Positions 13,608 to 25,279 of a stretch of 64,000 nucleotides of DNA are shown piece by piece. The translations under genes and the position numbers were made by a program. Under the pieces are notes generated by a model. That model was given only the letters and a program-made list of their open reading frames with translations. It was not told where the DNA came from and made no database searches. How positions within the stretch are numbered: position 1 is the stretch's first letter; each line of letters starts with the position of its first letter. This DNA is from Polyodon spathula (lineage: Eukaryota > Chordata > Actinopteri > Acipenseriformes > Polyodontidae): the NCBI RefSeq assembly GCF_017654505.1, contig NW_024472185.1, forward strand, positions 124,001 through 188,000, written 5' to 3'.

Positions 13608-16600
13608 GTTCTTGTTGAAATCATCTGTTTCCAGGATGCTGAAGCAGATGCTGGTCTTTGTCATGTACATTTGAGACAAGGCTAAATAAGCAATTATATC
13701 AAGCTGAAAGCAGTATTTGGTTTGAGGTACAGTTGTGCTTAAAGCTTATATGATGGTTGAATTATACAGTTGAGGATACTAAGCCAATATTCATAAGCTT
13801 GCATCCCTAGTTACTCGACTTTTTTGTGATTCCTGCATGGCAAGATGGAAACGGAGACTCGTCGCTGTTCCAAAGTGAATATTTATGGATTTATTTATTT
13901 TGTACGGTGTCCCTGAAGTGCAAAACACAAATCCAGATTAAATACAAATCAAAAAACAAATGCAAAAAACTGGGAACACAAAAGCAGAAAATACAGAAAG
14001 CCCCCAATACAGTGGACATACATCACGATGGAGGCCACTCCCCCAGATACTCCAGCACAGAGTCTCCACCTGTTTCTGGAGAACTTGAAACTGTTTAGAA
14101 AGGGCAGGTTGTGTCTTTAGTAACTTAGTTGGAAGTGGTATATTTCTGTTATGATTGGTATTGCAACGGTAAGTATCCTGTTTACCATAAGTTTGTGTAC
14201 AGAATAGCGGTGAAACAGGTGGAGAGTGCTGGGGTATCTGGTGGAATGGCCTCCATTGTGATATATTTCCATTGTGAAATCACTTGTTATATTTTCAGAA
14301 TCGCTTGTCCAAAACTGAAGAAACGTTAAACCGACTTTTGTATTTCACATACAGACTGAGCTAATAAAGGCTTTACCGTAGAAACCCATGCTGTTAACAA
14401 GATACTTCCGTTTTCAGGATTAAAAGCTAAAGGGTCTGCAATCGGTGATCACCAGTATCTCTCGGCTTTGTCCCCAGTTGGTTGTTCACTTGACCTGCCT
14501 TGCAATAAAATCTGCTAAGCCTGTTCATTTTGTGGTTTGTTACGCCCCTGTATTTCCAGTTCAAGTCTCAGCTAAGCAGCGCACATGGAGAGAAGTAGAG
14601 GGATGAGCAGATGTTCTGTTGCATCCTTCTGTAGGATTCTGGAGGTTTTAAAGGAATGTAGTATGCATAGTACTCTTGGAAAACTAGTTACAGTAAGTAA
14701 TCTGTTCATCTCTTTGGCAGAACAGATGTGTAGCTACGGTATGTGAAATATTGGGGCATTGTGAAATGCACATATGGCCACATTTCCTGGGAGTGCTACT
14801 TCTTGGTGGCTTTTCTCCTGAGCCAAAACAAATCTAAACTGACTTATTATCCAATTACTGTACATAAGTATTCAAAAGCACAGCCTTTGTATAATATTCA
14901 AGCCTTGAGTCATATCCATATATCTAACCCTTGTATACAATCCTATCAAAAAGTATGCTAGAATATTACCTAAAATGTGCTGCGCACCTCTTAAATTAAT
15001 CTTAAGTACAGTTTCATTTTAATACTTATTTTTTACATAAACTGCGATGTCCCAAATCATACACACAACAATGTGTTAATTTAGAACTTTTTTTTTCAAA
15101 GCATAACAGCTTTCATTAACAACCCCCCAGTCCCCAATCTGTGTTTAAACAGTTGTGTGCTGTTCCCAGTTGATTGCCAAGTCACAGCACTGCTCTGAAA
15201 CCTGTGTTAAAACAAATTAGCAGAGTTGGGTCCTTGCAAAAAGGTGCAAATTTGTCCTGTTATAATTCTATGCTGTAGCTCGTTATGTGCTGTGTTGAGG
15301 AAATATTGGCGGTAATTTCGATTTGTATTTTGGTGTCTCCTGAAATGCAGTTCTTATAAACGATATCTGATTTCATTTGAATCTCACAGCGTTTCTTTTT
15401 TTTAACGGGTGCTGTATTTTTCTCTTGCCGTCTCACAAAAGCAATTTCCTCGTTTGGCAGATTTATTCCTGCAGCCTTTTGTGTTGTGTAGTTGGATATA
15501 GCCCCTGTTCATTTAAAAATAACATTCCTGATAGATGAGAGTTCCTATGGTAAAGTGTCACGGATAAGCTTTCATTCCAGCTCTGCTGAAGTCATCAGGA
15601 TCTTTGTTAGTGAATTGAACAGTAACAGCCACATGCCTGTAAGGCTTCTGTTGGTAACCAAATATAACAAATGCCAGCTAATTTATTTGTGTAGATTTAT
15701 GGCTTTGTGCTGTAGGGGTGGAATTGACATTAGAATGTACAGCTTGCATTTGAAAGGCTTTGCAAAGCAGAGAATTTAAAAATTGACTCATTTGAATGCA
15801 CAAATGGCATAATGTTCCATTAAGGATGTAAGTGCTGTATAGAAATTCATTGGGTATGGATTATGTGCATTTTTACAGCCCTACAATCTCCTGCTAAATG
15901 CATAATTTAAGATCGTAGATTTCTTCTCGCCCTCAGCAAACTGCCTTGTGTGCTAAGCTTGAAGATTTACAGTACTATGAATAAACAGAGCAATAATCTC
16001 GAGTAATATCGCCTTAATTCTAGGATGTAATGCAAGATTAAACAGGAGCGATCCATATCTTAACACTCATGCCTTTTATCCTCAATCTTTCTTTCCTAAA
16101 ACGTTAGGAAGCTGCTTGGTCGTTTTAGGGGAACGCAGAGTATAACAAATATAGGCCAGCTTTAATGTGAATAATTTGGAAGGCGGCTGTATCTAAAATC
16201 ATAATGCATGCAAATTCATTTTTACATTGTATTTTACATTCAGAAGGTACTTCAAAGGTATTTTCACAGCCTACTTTAATAAAGGGGGTGTGGTGTGACC
16301 AATTTGTTTTTATGGGTGAGTTCTTGAGTGGTGGGGGTACATTTTTATCCCTATGTAATTCTCTTGGATTCACATGGATTTGTCACAACTCTTCACAAAG
16401 GTTTGAATACCTATGCTGTACAAGTGGAAACCTCCTTTTCTGTCCTGCACTCGCTCTTGCTTGTAGCAGTACTGTTTAACCTGGAGGGTGCATTTTGGTA
16501 TCTAGCAGAAAGCTGCAATGGAAACTCAGTAGTCGTCTCATTAAAGACCGCTTTATTGAAGTGTGTTTGTTTTGACAGGGGTGTGGAATGACAGTAAAAC

Positions 16601-17837
16601 CTGCTCTTAAAAGGGTTTTATTGTCTGCATTTGGCTTCAGTCATCTTCAGTGAAATAGCATAGCCCTGCAAAAACACATGTCACTGTAGATATTTCAGTT
16701 TTTATTTTATTACTATTATCTTCCTGTATCATAAACCTCTTTCCGGATTAGAATTGTTATAACATAGTCTACAGTATACTGGGGGAGGAGGGGAGAAGGG
16801 GGTGTCCAACATGGTGCTTTATAGTAGCTGTTTTCCTAGCAGGACACCTCCCATGGTTTTCATGTCTACCAGTTCATTAACCATTACTATAACTGAAGCA
16901 GTAAAGGTGTCTTCTGAATTACCATATGCTGACCTTTGCTGTTTCTCCTTTGAATGTTTTTGACATTTTGTAGCGAGGCGCTACTGTATTCCAGAGGTAA
17001 AGGATGGATTCCCAAAGAAGGGAATAAGACATTTTCTAATGCCCTCTGTGTATGTGGATCCCATAAGAAGGGCCAAGATTGTGTACAGCTTTGCGAGAAG
17101 GATATTTAAAATCCATGTGGTATATTGTAAACCAGTGCAATCATCCAAGTTTAATCTTGGAAAAACAGGGACAATCCGAGGCACAGAGAAGACAGACTTT
17201 CACTGGTTTCTTAAAACTTTGCAAGAATCTTGAACTAGCTTGCCTCGTTACATAACGTACCTTCAGGATAACTAAAGAAACGTATCTACCCATTAAAGTT
17301 CATGTCTCGCAACATACATTTGTTCATGTGGTTCTAATCATGGTGTAAATGAATGGTAAAGGTGGCTGCTGGACACTGATCAAGGGCACGGATACACAAA
17401 TTTTGCTCACAGAAACTTCTGCGCTGCCTTAGGTTAATACAGCTTCTGTGCATGTGTAACCCCTGGCTTCATTAATGATTGTTTTCCTCGCAGTGAGGAT
17501 TAAATGAGCTGACAACCTGATCTTTTGAGTTTTTTGAGGCCACCACATTCTCCCCTTAAATAGACAGTTAATGCACTCTGCTTTTACCACTTCAGGTACC
17601 ACATTATGCCAAGATTATAATGTAGTAAATGACTGTCCAGTTTTGTGATGTCTGCTTTCTTTGGATGTAATGTGGAGGTACACTAAACAAGCATGCAGTA
17701 CTGTATGATTTCTAATTCAGTTTGACATTTAGAAAGCTATACATTAATGCAGGGTCGGGGGGGGGGGGGTTCAGTAACAGCCAGATATTTTACAAGCCGA
17801 AAGTTATCCCGTTGACAAACGTAAACTGCTGCAGACT

Positions 17838-17882
17838 ATCTCCTTGACACCTCCCTGAGTTTGCAGGGAGGTGTCGGGAGAT
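17838..17882. other. GC-rich perfect hairpin in FAM222B intron
   Basis: ATCTCC-TT-GACACCTCCCTG pairs with CAGGGAGGTGTC-G-GGAGAT around a six-base loop, giving 18 base pairs with one small bulge. It stands out from the AT-rich surroundings. It is short for a pri-miRNA; function unknown. Confidence 0.7.
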
Positions 17883-18303
17883 TTCATGGCAAGTGGTTAG
17901 CCAAAAGGTTTCATTAGGTTTTAATCAGTGGTCTTTTCAATGCTGTTCAAGTGTTTTAGATTTTTTTTTTTTGCATTGCAATCATAGTGCCTGTTTGATG
18001 CTGATTTTGTGTTAACAGAACCAATGTGTTCATGGCAGAGCTGGTTGGTTTGTTGGGATGATCCTGGGTTTATCATGGACGTGCACATCAAATAAAAAAA
18101 ATAACGCTATAATGGAGTAAAATGATTGAAGCCCTTTACCCCACCAGATTAACGAGACAAAGGGGGGGGGGCGGGGGGTGACGGGGACTGTCCTGGGGAT
18201 TGTGTTTTGTTTGTTATAGCTGTCTGTTAATATGTAACCTGGTGACAGGAAGGATAACATTAGGAGGGGTGAAGGCATGTAAATTAATTTTGATACTCTA
18301 GGC

Positions 18304-18668
18304 CAGTGGTTTTCAACCTTTTCATCTCAAGTACCAGTGTTTCCAGCAGGGACCACCAGGTGTACAGTAACAGTGTACAACCTTAAACAGCTGTTGTAAA
18401 ACAGACACCTAGCCCATTACAGCCCGTTTTCTCACTGAAAATGTAACGATAATCAACAAGAGAGTGGCTGCTTTGGTTCCCCATCAGTAACTTTGAAAGT
18501 TGACAACAGATACCTCTCATCATAATTTCTCTGTGATTCAGTGGTACAAAGAGATGGATACGTTACGATTTTAAGGCAGTATTGTGGCTGAGGAATCACA
18601 TTGTCATAAAGAATTGCCAGTGTGTACCAGTTGCAAGCCTGCCACGTACCAAAGGTTGAAAACCACTG
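18304..18668. mobile_element. hAT MITE with perfect 8-bp target duplication
   Basis: The terminal inverted repeats start CAGTGGTTTTCAACCTTTT and end GGTTGAAAACCACTG, a Charlie-like hAT terminus. The flanks are identical 8-mers CTCTAGGC (18296-18303 and 18669-18676). The element is 365 bp with no transposase. Its right end lies 112 bp upstream of the FAM222B coding exon at 18781. Confidence 0.93.
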
Positions 18669-18795
18669 CTCTAGGCAAACAAACGTGGCTTTGCTTCCTG
18701 AGTCCATGTTGATCTGTGCTTGTCCCAGACCAGCCTGGCAGCAACTCGTCCTAACCCTGACTGTACTCCTGTTGTTGCAGTGTGAGGAGGAGCGA

Positions 18796-18825
18796 ATGTC
18801 CCATGTTGTAGTAGTGCCTCTGTGA
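18796..18825 (+). CDS. upstream ORF in the FAM222B 5' UTR
   Basis: ATG at 18796 opens nine codons (MSHVVVVPL) and stops at TGA 18823-18825, one base before the main ATG at 18827. A second, two-codon uORF (ATG TTG TAG) starts at 18803. Such placement could make main-frame translation depend on leaky scanning or reinitiation. The reading is direct; any regulatory role is inferred. Confidence 0.6.
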   Translation: MSHVVVVPL

Positions 18826-18826
18826 A

Positions 18827-21800
18827 ATGCTGGCCTGTCTGCCAGGACCAGGTGAACTATCCTTCCCGCTTCATTCTCACACGCAGATGAACACTGGACT
18901 TCAGAAATGTAAGTACCTTCAACACTGTTTTGCCACCTGCCAGTTAAAAGGTAGTGCTTACCTGTCTTCTTAAATTTAAGCCCTTTGCTGATTTTTATAA
19001 TAGTCATTTCCTGCCTGAAGTGATCGGTCAATTCAGACGTGTAATTACTTTCTTTTTATTGCGATTTATACGAACGACAAAGGCAGGAAATGCACTTCCT
19101 TTTTTTTTTTTGTTTCAGCTACAGTATTACTAAACCTTTAAGAAATAAAAAGAAATGGAATACCCTCAGCATGAGAAATAGTCTCCAATTGGCAAGTGTG
19201 GGAATGGTGCTCACTTTCAAATTAAAATGAATTGGCTAACCAAATTCTGCTTTAATTTAAGCATCTGTGTTAATCTATTTATTCAGTGACTGGCTGCAAT
19301 TCTGCCATAGCTCTATGCACGGATAGGCGATAACTTTTAATGGGATTGATGCAAAGATTTCACTGTTGGGTAGCCCAAATTCTTTACCTAGGGTACTTCT
19401 TTCCCTGTGAAAATAAATTCAACCTAAAAATTACCTTCTAATGTTTCATCTTTGTTCCATATTTTCTTAATTGAACACGTTGCTACAGCTACACAATTTA
19501 AAGACCAGTTTGGAAACAAGGCAGTTGGCTGCAATAACTGAGCACATGTTTGTGGACAAACGGGCTAGAACCGGATAGAAAGTGAGTAGTCGTGCTGATT
19601 CATACAGAGAACGACACTGGAGTAGTGTTGCTACACGGTGGCAGATTATTTAGCTGTAACCTGATAAGAGGACATCTGTCAGACTCGCACGTTCATGCCC
19701 CTGTATTCACAGGTCACAATTAATCCTTGGAGACAGAAAGATGGAGCGCTAAAGCCGAGTAAGACCATGCTGTTGTTGAGTCATTTCTGTACTGACAGTC
19801 TGTTGTTCTTATCTAGACATGGCTCTTTTGAAATGCCACAAAAGCGTCTGCTTAATGCATTGTTTTGCTTTTTTCTTTCGGTGCTATTCTAGCAAAGAAT
19901 ACATGCAAATATAATTGTTAACTTTAGTCAGGTTAATATCGGGTCGTGAAGTTTTTATTGGGCTCTCGCATGGTTTAGGCTTAGATTCCTTTAATAAAAG
20001 CCGATGGGCTCAGTTTCATTTTTTTATTCTGTCGTCTCTGTGAAAATTAAACTGGAGTTTATTGCCCTAACTATTATAAGACAGATTTCTGTTTGCGATC
20101 TGTGTGTGTCGTTTTATACAGGATTTGTAGATCTCCAGCACAGATTGTGTTGAAGGTTTTATTCTTTTAAACTAACCTGTTGGCAGCGTACGTTAGTCAC
20201 TCGATCTCAGGATTGTTTTCTCAGCAAGCACAAGTTAATTTATTGCTTTAAACTGTTGGGATTGTAAAATTCTGATCGCAAGTAAATCGTTGGTATATTG
20301 CTTGGAGCAGTCTTAGCAGGTTAATTAATGATATGTTGAGCTCTGATTTTATTTTTTTGTACATGTTTACTTATTGTGCATATCTTTCATCAGTATATTG
20401 CAGCTGAGGTGCCAGTTCCCAAGAGAGAACCTCCTAATCTATATCAGCCACTCCTTGGTGTTTGAGAGCTTCTGCGGGGAATTCATGAGGCTTCAATTAA
20501 CTTATTGTTCGGGCTGCATGCACCTTCATGAAAGTGTGTTTGCTCTCAATAAATGTAACAGTGCTTCATCAGGAGTGTCAAAGTCTTAAATCTTCAATGT
20601 TTTGGCTGTTTTACATTAGTGTTTACTTAAGATATAGTCAGCAGTTAAGGCAATCGCACTCATCTATGTGCCTTCATGGATAGCACCATATTGACTGTCT
20701 TTAATGAAAGGTTATGGTGTGTAGGTGGGCTTACAGCAGAACAATAATACTTAACATTTCTGGAGTGAATTTTTGCTAAAATAAATGCATTGCTCAACAA
20801 CATGTTACAGGAGCTATCCCAAAAACTAAACGTTTATGTAATTTGGCCATATTGTATCCATGCCTGTTTTGTAACAAGGTTAAAAGCTCTTCTCAATTAT
20901 TGTATATTATTATTAATGTAATATTTATTCAACCAAAATATGAGAAGAGGTTCCCTGAACTTTTTGTTTTCAGAGAGATTTGAATATGTCACGATGTTTT
21001 TCTTTCCTGTTAACAACGTTATGTAAATAAATACAAATGCCCTTTGGCTGCTGAGGATGAAATGATGGCATTCAGCTGCATTTCAAAGCTGGCTGGAAAT
21101 GTTCCGTCACTTGAAAGGCACTGATTTATTTGACGTGCTCCTGACGGTAGTGACGAGTGAGGCTTGAGTTTGTGGCTGAGGTTGTATGTAATGGTGAAGG
21201 TAACATTCCCCTGATGGCACCTTTAGGTTTCTTTGAGCTCAGTTTATATTATGATGTGCTAATCCCTAGAACCTTAACCTTTTGGGCGATTTAAACCCAT
21301 TTTCAAATGCTCCCTGAGCTCAATTGTCAAGATCTTGACTAATTTACTAGCCGTGAGTCTGCAGTGAACAGCTTTCAGAGACCTGTTCACTGAATGCAGG
21401 GTTTTAAGCGATTGCAGGAAGTCATTGTGAGAAATTGAGCAAGAGCGTTTAGCTAAATGCTTTGCTAAGACCTTTTCATCCAGAATACCACCATGCTAAT
21501 GGCTCCAGTCAGCATGTGAAGTTGTTCGTCTGAACATTTTGTTTTTCTCACTGCAAATGCAGAGGGGATTCATCGGCATGTTTCCACTGCTCCAGCCAGC
21601 CCAGCAATGGGTCATCTCAATCCTGCCCCCTCGGCAGCTTTCAGGCTCGAGTGGAGTAATAACCTGCCTTTTTACAGTAATTGCGTAAGAAGAGCTAATT
21701 TAAAGAATATCTCTTGAGTCCTGGAACAGTATTACAGGAACATCTAATGTGTTAAAAACAAAGCAATGCATGGTTGCACTAATCGGAGCTGCTTTTAATA

Positions 21801-24100
21801 AATTAGTTTGCGTTTTTTTTTCTTTCAGATTTTGCAATATAGCAGTGCGGTGCCTGGGTTTTTGTTGAATGTTGCCTCTTTGCCATTTTGTAAATGAGAT
21901 TATGGCTGTAGCTCATAATGTAGCGCAGACAGTTTGCCTTTATGTGAGATTCATTTAAATGAATTGTTTTGTGCACATAAATAAACTAGTTGATCTTTTA
22001 ATTTTCGTTTTTAAACATTTTCTGTGTGTCCAGCAAATAAATAAATAAAGGCAAAACATGTATTGTAAACTCATAGGTAAACCACATAAGCTGCATGATG
22101 GATTTAACTAGTATAAGCTTGGCACTTCAGAGTAATGGTACTAACCTCCTTGAACGTGTGTGTGTGTGCTATAAATAAAATCAACCACCTGGTGCTATGG
22201 AGGTGCAGCTGAGATAGCCCAGTGCTTTCTGCACTTTTTGATCTGCATTTGAAGTTGTCTTCCACCGTGGTATAGCTGCTGCTTTTGATTTCAGTGTTCC
22301 TTGAGTTGTTGGCCACTTAATGTCTCCCGGAATCATATTTACTATGTTACCATTTATTGAACTTAGAGAGCAGATTTTTATTTTCTTTCTTTATTCCGTC
22401 ACTGTGGCTAAAAGGCTTGTTGTTTTGACCTAGCCCTTTACCAGCTTTAACATCTGTGTTGTTGATGATTGCTTTGTCTTCTTTTCTCAGGGGACACTAC
22501 ACAGAAGATGAGATCTGCACAATATCCAACCCCAGCGGAATTGGATGCTTATGCTAAGAAAGTTGCCAACAATCCACTGACTATAAAAATCTTCCCAAAC
22601 AGCGTCAAAGTACCCCAGAGGAAACACATTCGCCGGACTGTGAACGGACTAGACACTTCTGGCCAACGATACAGTCCTTACCCGTCTCAGGCTAGCACTA
22701 AAGCAGGGCTGCTTGCCATCGTGAAGGTTCCCATAAAAGGGATCATCAAAGACTTTGACGGCAGCCGCACACGCTTGTTACCCGAAGTCATCATGAACCC
22801 CCCCAGCGGGCCCTACATGACACAGAGCACTTTAACCCTCCCTCAGACTCTCCCCCACCCACAGGCACTAATGCGCCCCCAAATCCTACCGCAGCAGCAA
22901 CAGAGTTTGCAGCACCAACAGACTTTGCAGCTGCAGCAGCAGCAGCAGCAATCCCAAGGCTTGCGACAACCCCAGACTGTATCGCAGCCTCCGAATTTAC
23001 AACACCCACAGCAGGGCTTGCCCCAGGCTCAGACTCTAACCCATCCACAGCAAAATCACCCCCACCCCCACTCCCAGAATATGGGCCACGCCCCTCCAAA
23101 TGTGTTGCTGCAGCAGCCACCGCTGGGGTTGCATGGGAACAGGAAGATGCCGGATGCCGACGCACCGCCTAACGTCACCGTGTCTACCTCAACCATTCCG
23201 CTCTCCATGGCTGCCAGCCTGCACCAAAACCGAGCGGCCGACCTGAGCAGCATCGTGCACCAGATCAACCAGTTCTGCCAGGCCCGGGCTGGCCTTGGCT
23301 CTACCTCGGTCTGTGAGGGACAGATAGCGAACCCCAGCCCCATCAGCCGGAACCTGCTGATCCATGCCAGCTCCCGGGTATCCACCCACCACATACCCAC
23401 CCCCATGCCATCCTGTATCATCAACTCCGTTGACCAGGCGACGGCGGCTGCTGCTACAGCCACCACTCTCCCTCCCTCTGCCATGGCTGCCATGAACAGG
23501 GTGCCCACTGGGTACCACAACGACATGAAGCAGCGCTCCTGGAACCAGCACCTGCTGCCCCACCTGCAGCAGATGTCTGATAACGGGCTGGGGCAGCACC
23601 CCGGAAAGCACCACCCGAGGGACCTCCCAGGGGGATTTCCCTGCAAGACCCTCGGCTACCCGCAAGAGCTGTGTTTGGGCCAGCCTTTTAGCTTGAAACC
23701 CCCGGTGGACAAGCCCACGCCTTCCCCACCAGTCAATGGGATGCCTGGCGCCATGCCCTACACGAATGGGCACTACTTTCAACCCATCTGGAATAACATT
23801 CTGCCAACGCCAAATAGTGACAGCTCCGGGTCTCTGGACCTGGCTATGCCATTCCATGGAGGTCCCTCAGGGCCTTCGATAGACTGTGTCCCGGGGACTC
23901 ATTACAGAGCTGGAGCAGGTTCCTCCAGCCAGACTAACGTGATGCAGACCATGGATTACCTGGGCGGGGACTACCAGCAGCCTTGCTTTAGGGATCAAAA
24001 TCTAGGGATGATGGGCAAAATGCATAGGCCTCCAATGAGTAGGGCTCCAGAACCAACTGATAATAGAAATACTCACCACCAACACCCAGGGTACAGATAA
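18827..24100 (+). CDS. FAM222B: FAM222B-like protein, 563 aa, two coding exons
   Basis: Coding exons 18827-18908 (exon from 18781, acceptor AG 18779-18780, donor GTAAGT 18909) and 22491-24100 (acceptor TTTTCTCAG). The junction completes a TGG codon, giving W28 followed by DTTQK. The first exon encodes MLACLPGPGELSF and MNTGLQK, matching my memory of the human N-terminus, so translation starts at 18827 and not inside the long exon. The total of 1692 nt is 563 aa; human is about 562. The conserved N-terminal block is residues 34-110 (TPAELDAYAKKVANNPLTIK, then basic PQRKHIRR). Next comes a Q/P/H-rich region (about 145-230, with a poly-Q run near 160-170), a conserved centre containing IVHQINQFCQ, and a conserved C-terminus ending HPGYR. 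No enzymatic domain or membrane segment is seen. Function is unknown; low complexity and the basic patch would fit a nuclear protein (inference). Confidence 0.95.
18909..22490 (+). other. FAM222B intron between the two coding exons
   Basis: 3.6 kb with donor GTAAGT and acceptor TTTTCTCAG. No further coding exon seen. A short GT repeat lies near 22158-22168. Confidence 0.85.
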
Positions 24101-24737
24101 GCTACAGCCACGTCTACACAATCGCAATCTGTTTTGGTCTTAAAAGTTTATAATTAGTAGCGTTGTTTTTGTTGTCGAACTTGCACGTGATCAATATTGC
24201 ATTTGCTAAATAGCAGACTGTGATGTCGGGTGTTTTTGTACTGTGCTGTTTGTCAGAAGGTATGTGGGCATTTTGTTTTGCGTTCTCACACCTCCCCTTG
24301 AGAAACTAAATATGGGCAATAGATGCTTTTATAGAACTTACTTTGCATTTGTCTTTTAAGTCTGCTTTGACTTGGTTGTAACAGTGTAAGCATCCGTATT
24401 TTGATTTTTATTTTGTTGGTGTGTTGTGATTTTAATATTTCCAGTGCTTTCACCAGCTGAGCAGCAACTTTCCTTTGCAGTGTCACCTTGCTAACCTTTT
24501 AACTTTTGTTCCCACCCCTGAATATACTGAAAACTACATTTAGATTATCTTGTAACTGCACTATTTTAAAATATTTTATGTTAAAATTCTTTACTGTTTT
24601 TGTTTTTTTTAAAACTCTTGCACTAGTGTAAGAACATAATGTTAGTGATTTTAATACTGCACGTGTGTAAATGCACACATGTACGGACTAGGGGTGCTGG
24701 ATTCTGTTTAATTTATTAAAGGTTTAACTTTTAAAAA

Positions 24738-24743
24738 AATAAA
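24738..24743 (+). terminator. FAM222B proximal poly(A) signal
   Basis: AATAAA 638 nt past the stop codon, just upstream of a foldback element. A second candidate 3' end is the AATAAA at 27914. Confidence 0.55.
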
Positions 24744-24762
24744 TATGGCTTCTGATTTTTCT

Positions 24763-25279
24763 GTGTTTTACCCAGACTTTTCTCCTCTAATTTAAAAGTT
24801 CAATTGATACCTGTTAAGCCATTCATATATCTCAATCACAACTGAGAAACGTGTTGATAGTAAAATGTATTTAATTTACCTTTTTTTTTAGTTGTTTTTA
24901 TTGTGAAACTAAATGGGATTTTAAATCACAAGTCTTGTTTCAAAGCAGAAACGACTCATCTGTATTGTAAATACAGTCACGCATAACGATTGTAGTAGTG
25001 TGTCCAGCATAAAATACTTGATTTTTTCATTAGCGCTTTAATAAAGATTAGCCATTTATTAACATGTTGCGATCTAGTTTGTACGTTCTGCTTATAAATG
25101 AAAAAGGCAGGCTTGGCTGATTTTAAAAGCCCTTTAAGTTGTTTCACAGAAAAAGAAAACACTTCAATTAAATCAGTGTTACTATTAACATGTTTCTCAG
25201 TTGTGATTGAGATACACAAATGGCTTAACAGGTATCAGTTGAATTCTTAATTGAGAGTAGAAAAGTCAGGGTAAAGCAC
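24763..25279. mobile_element. foldback element in the FAM222B 3' flank
   Basis: Long inverted repeat. The left end GTGTTTTACCC mirrors the right end GGGTAAAGCAC. Inner matches include the left strings ACCTGTTAAGCCATT and CTCAATCACAACTGAGAAAC, which recur inverted near 25195-25245. The arms are about 150-200 bp and diverged. There is no reading frame for a transposase and no clear target duplication, so the family is unassigned. Confidence 0.75.

Larger units (their letters stand above)
7085..18780 (+). other. putative first intron of FAM222B
   Basis: About 11.7 kb with no coding exon that I can support. It holds an hAT-type MITE (12387-12679), a 28-base T run (13580-13607), a 12-base G run near 17758-17769, a strong short hairpin (17838-17882) and a second hAT MITE (18304-18668). 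Short open frames here look like chance. Confidence 0.4.

Noticed and set aside
18453..19031. 192-codon minus-strand open frame
   Set aside because: It lies over the hAT MITE and antisense to the FAM222B first coding exon; no family resemblance.
22469..22490. Upstream extension of the FAM222B frame to TTG 22469
   Set aside because: These bases are the intron's polypyrimidine tract and acceptor; the real N-terminus is at 18827.
22791..23857. Three minus-strand frames of 124-222 codons
   Set aside because: Antisense shadows of the GC-rich, repetitive FAM222B exon.
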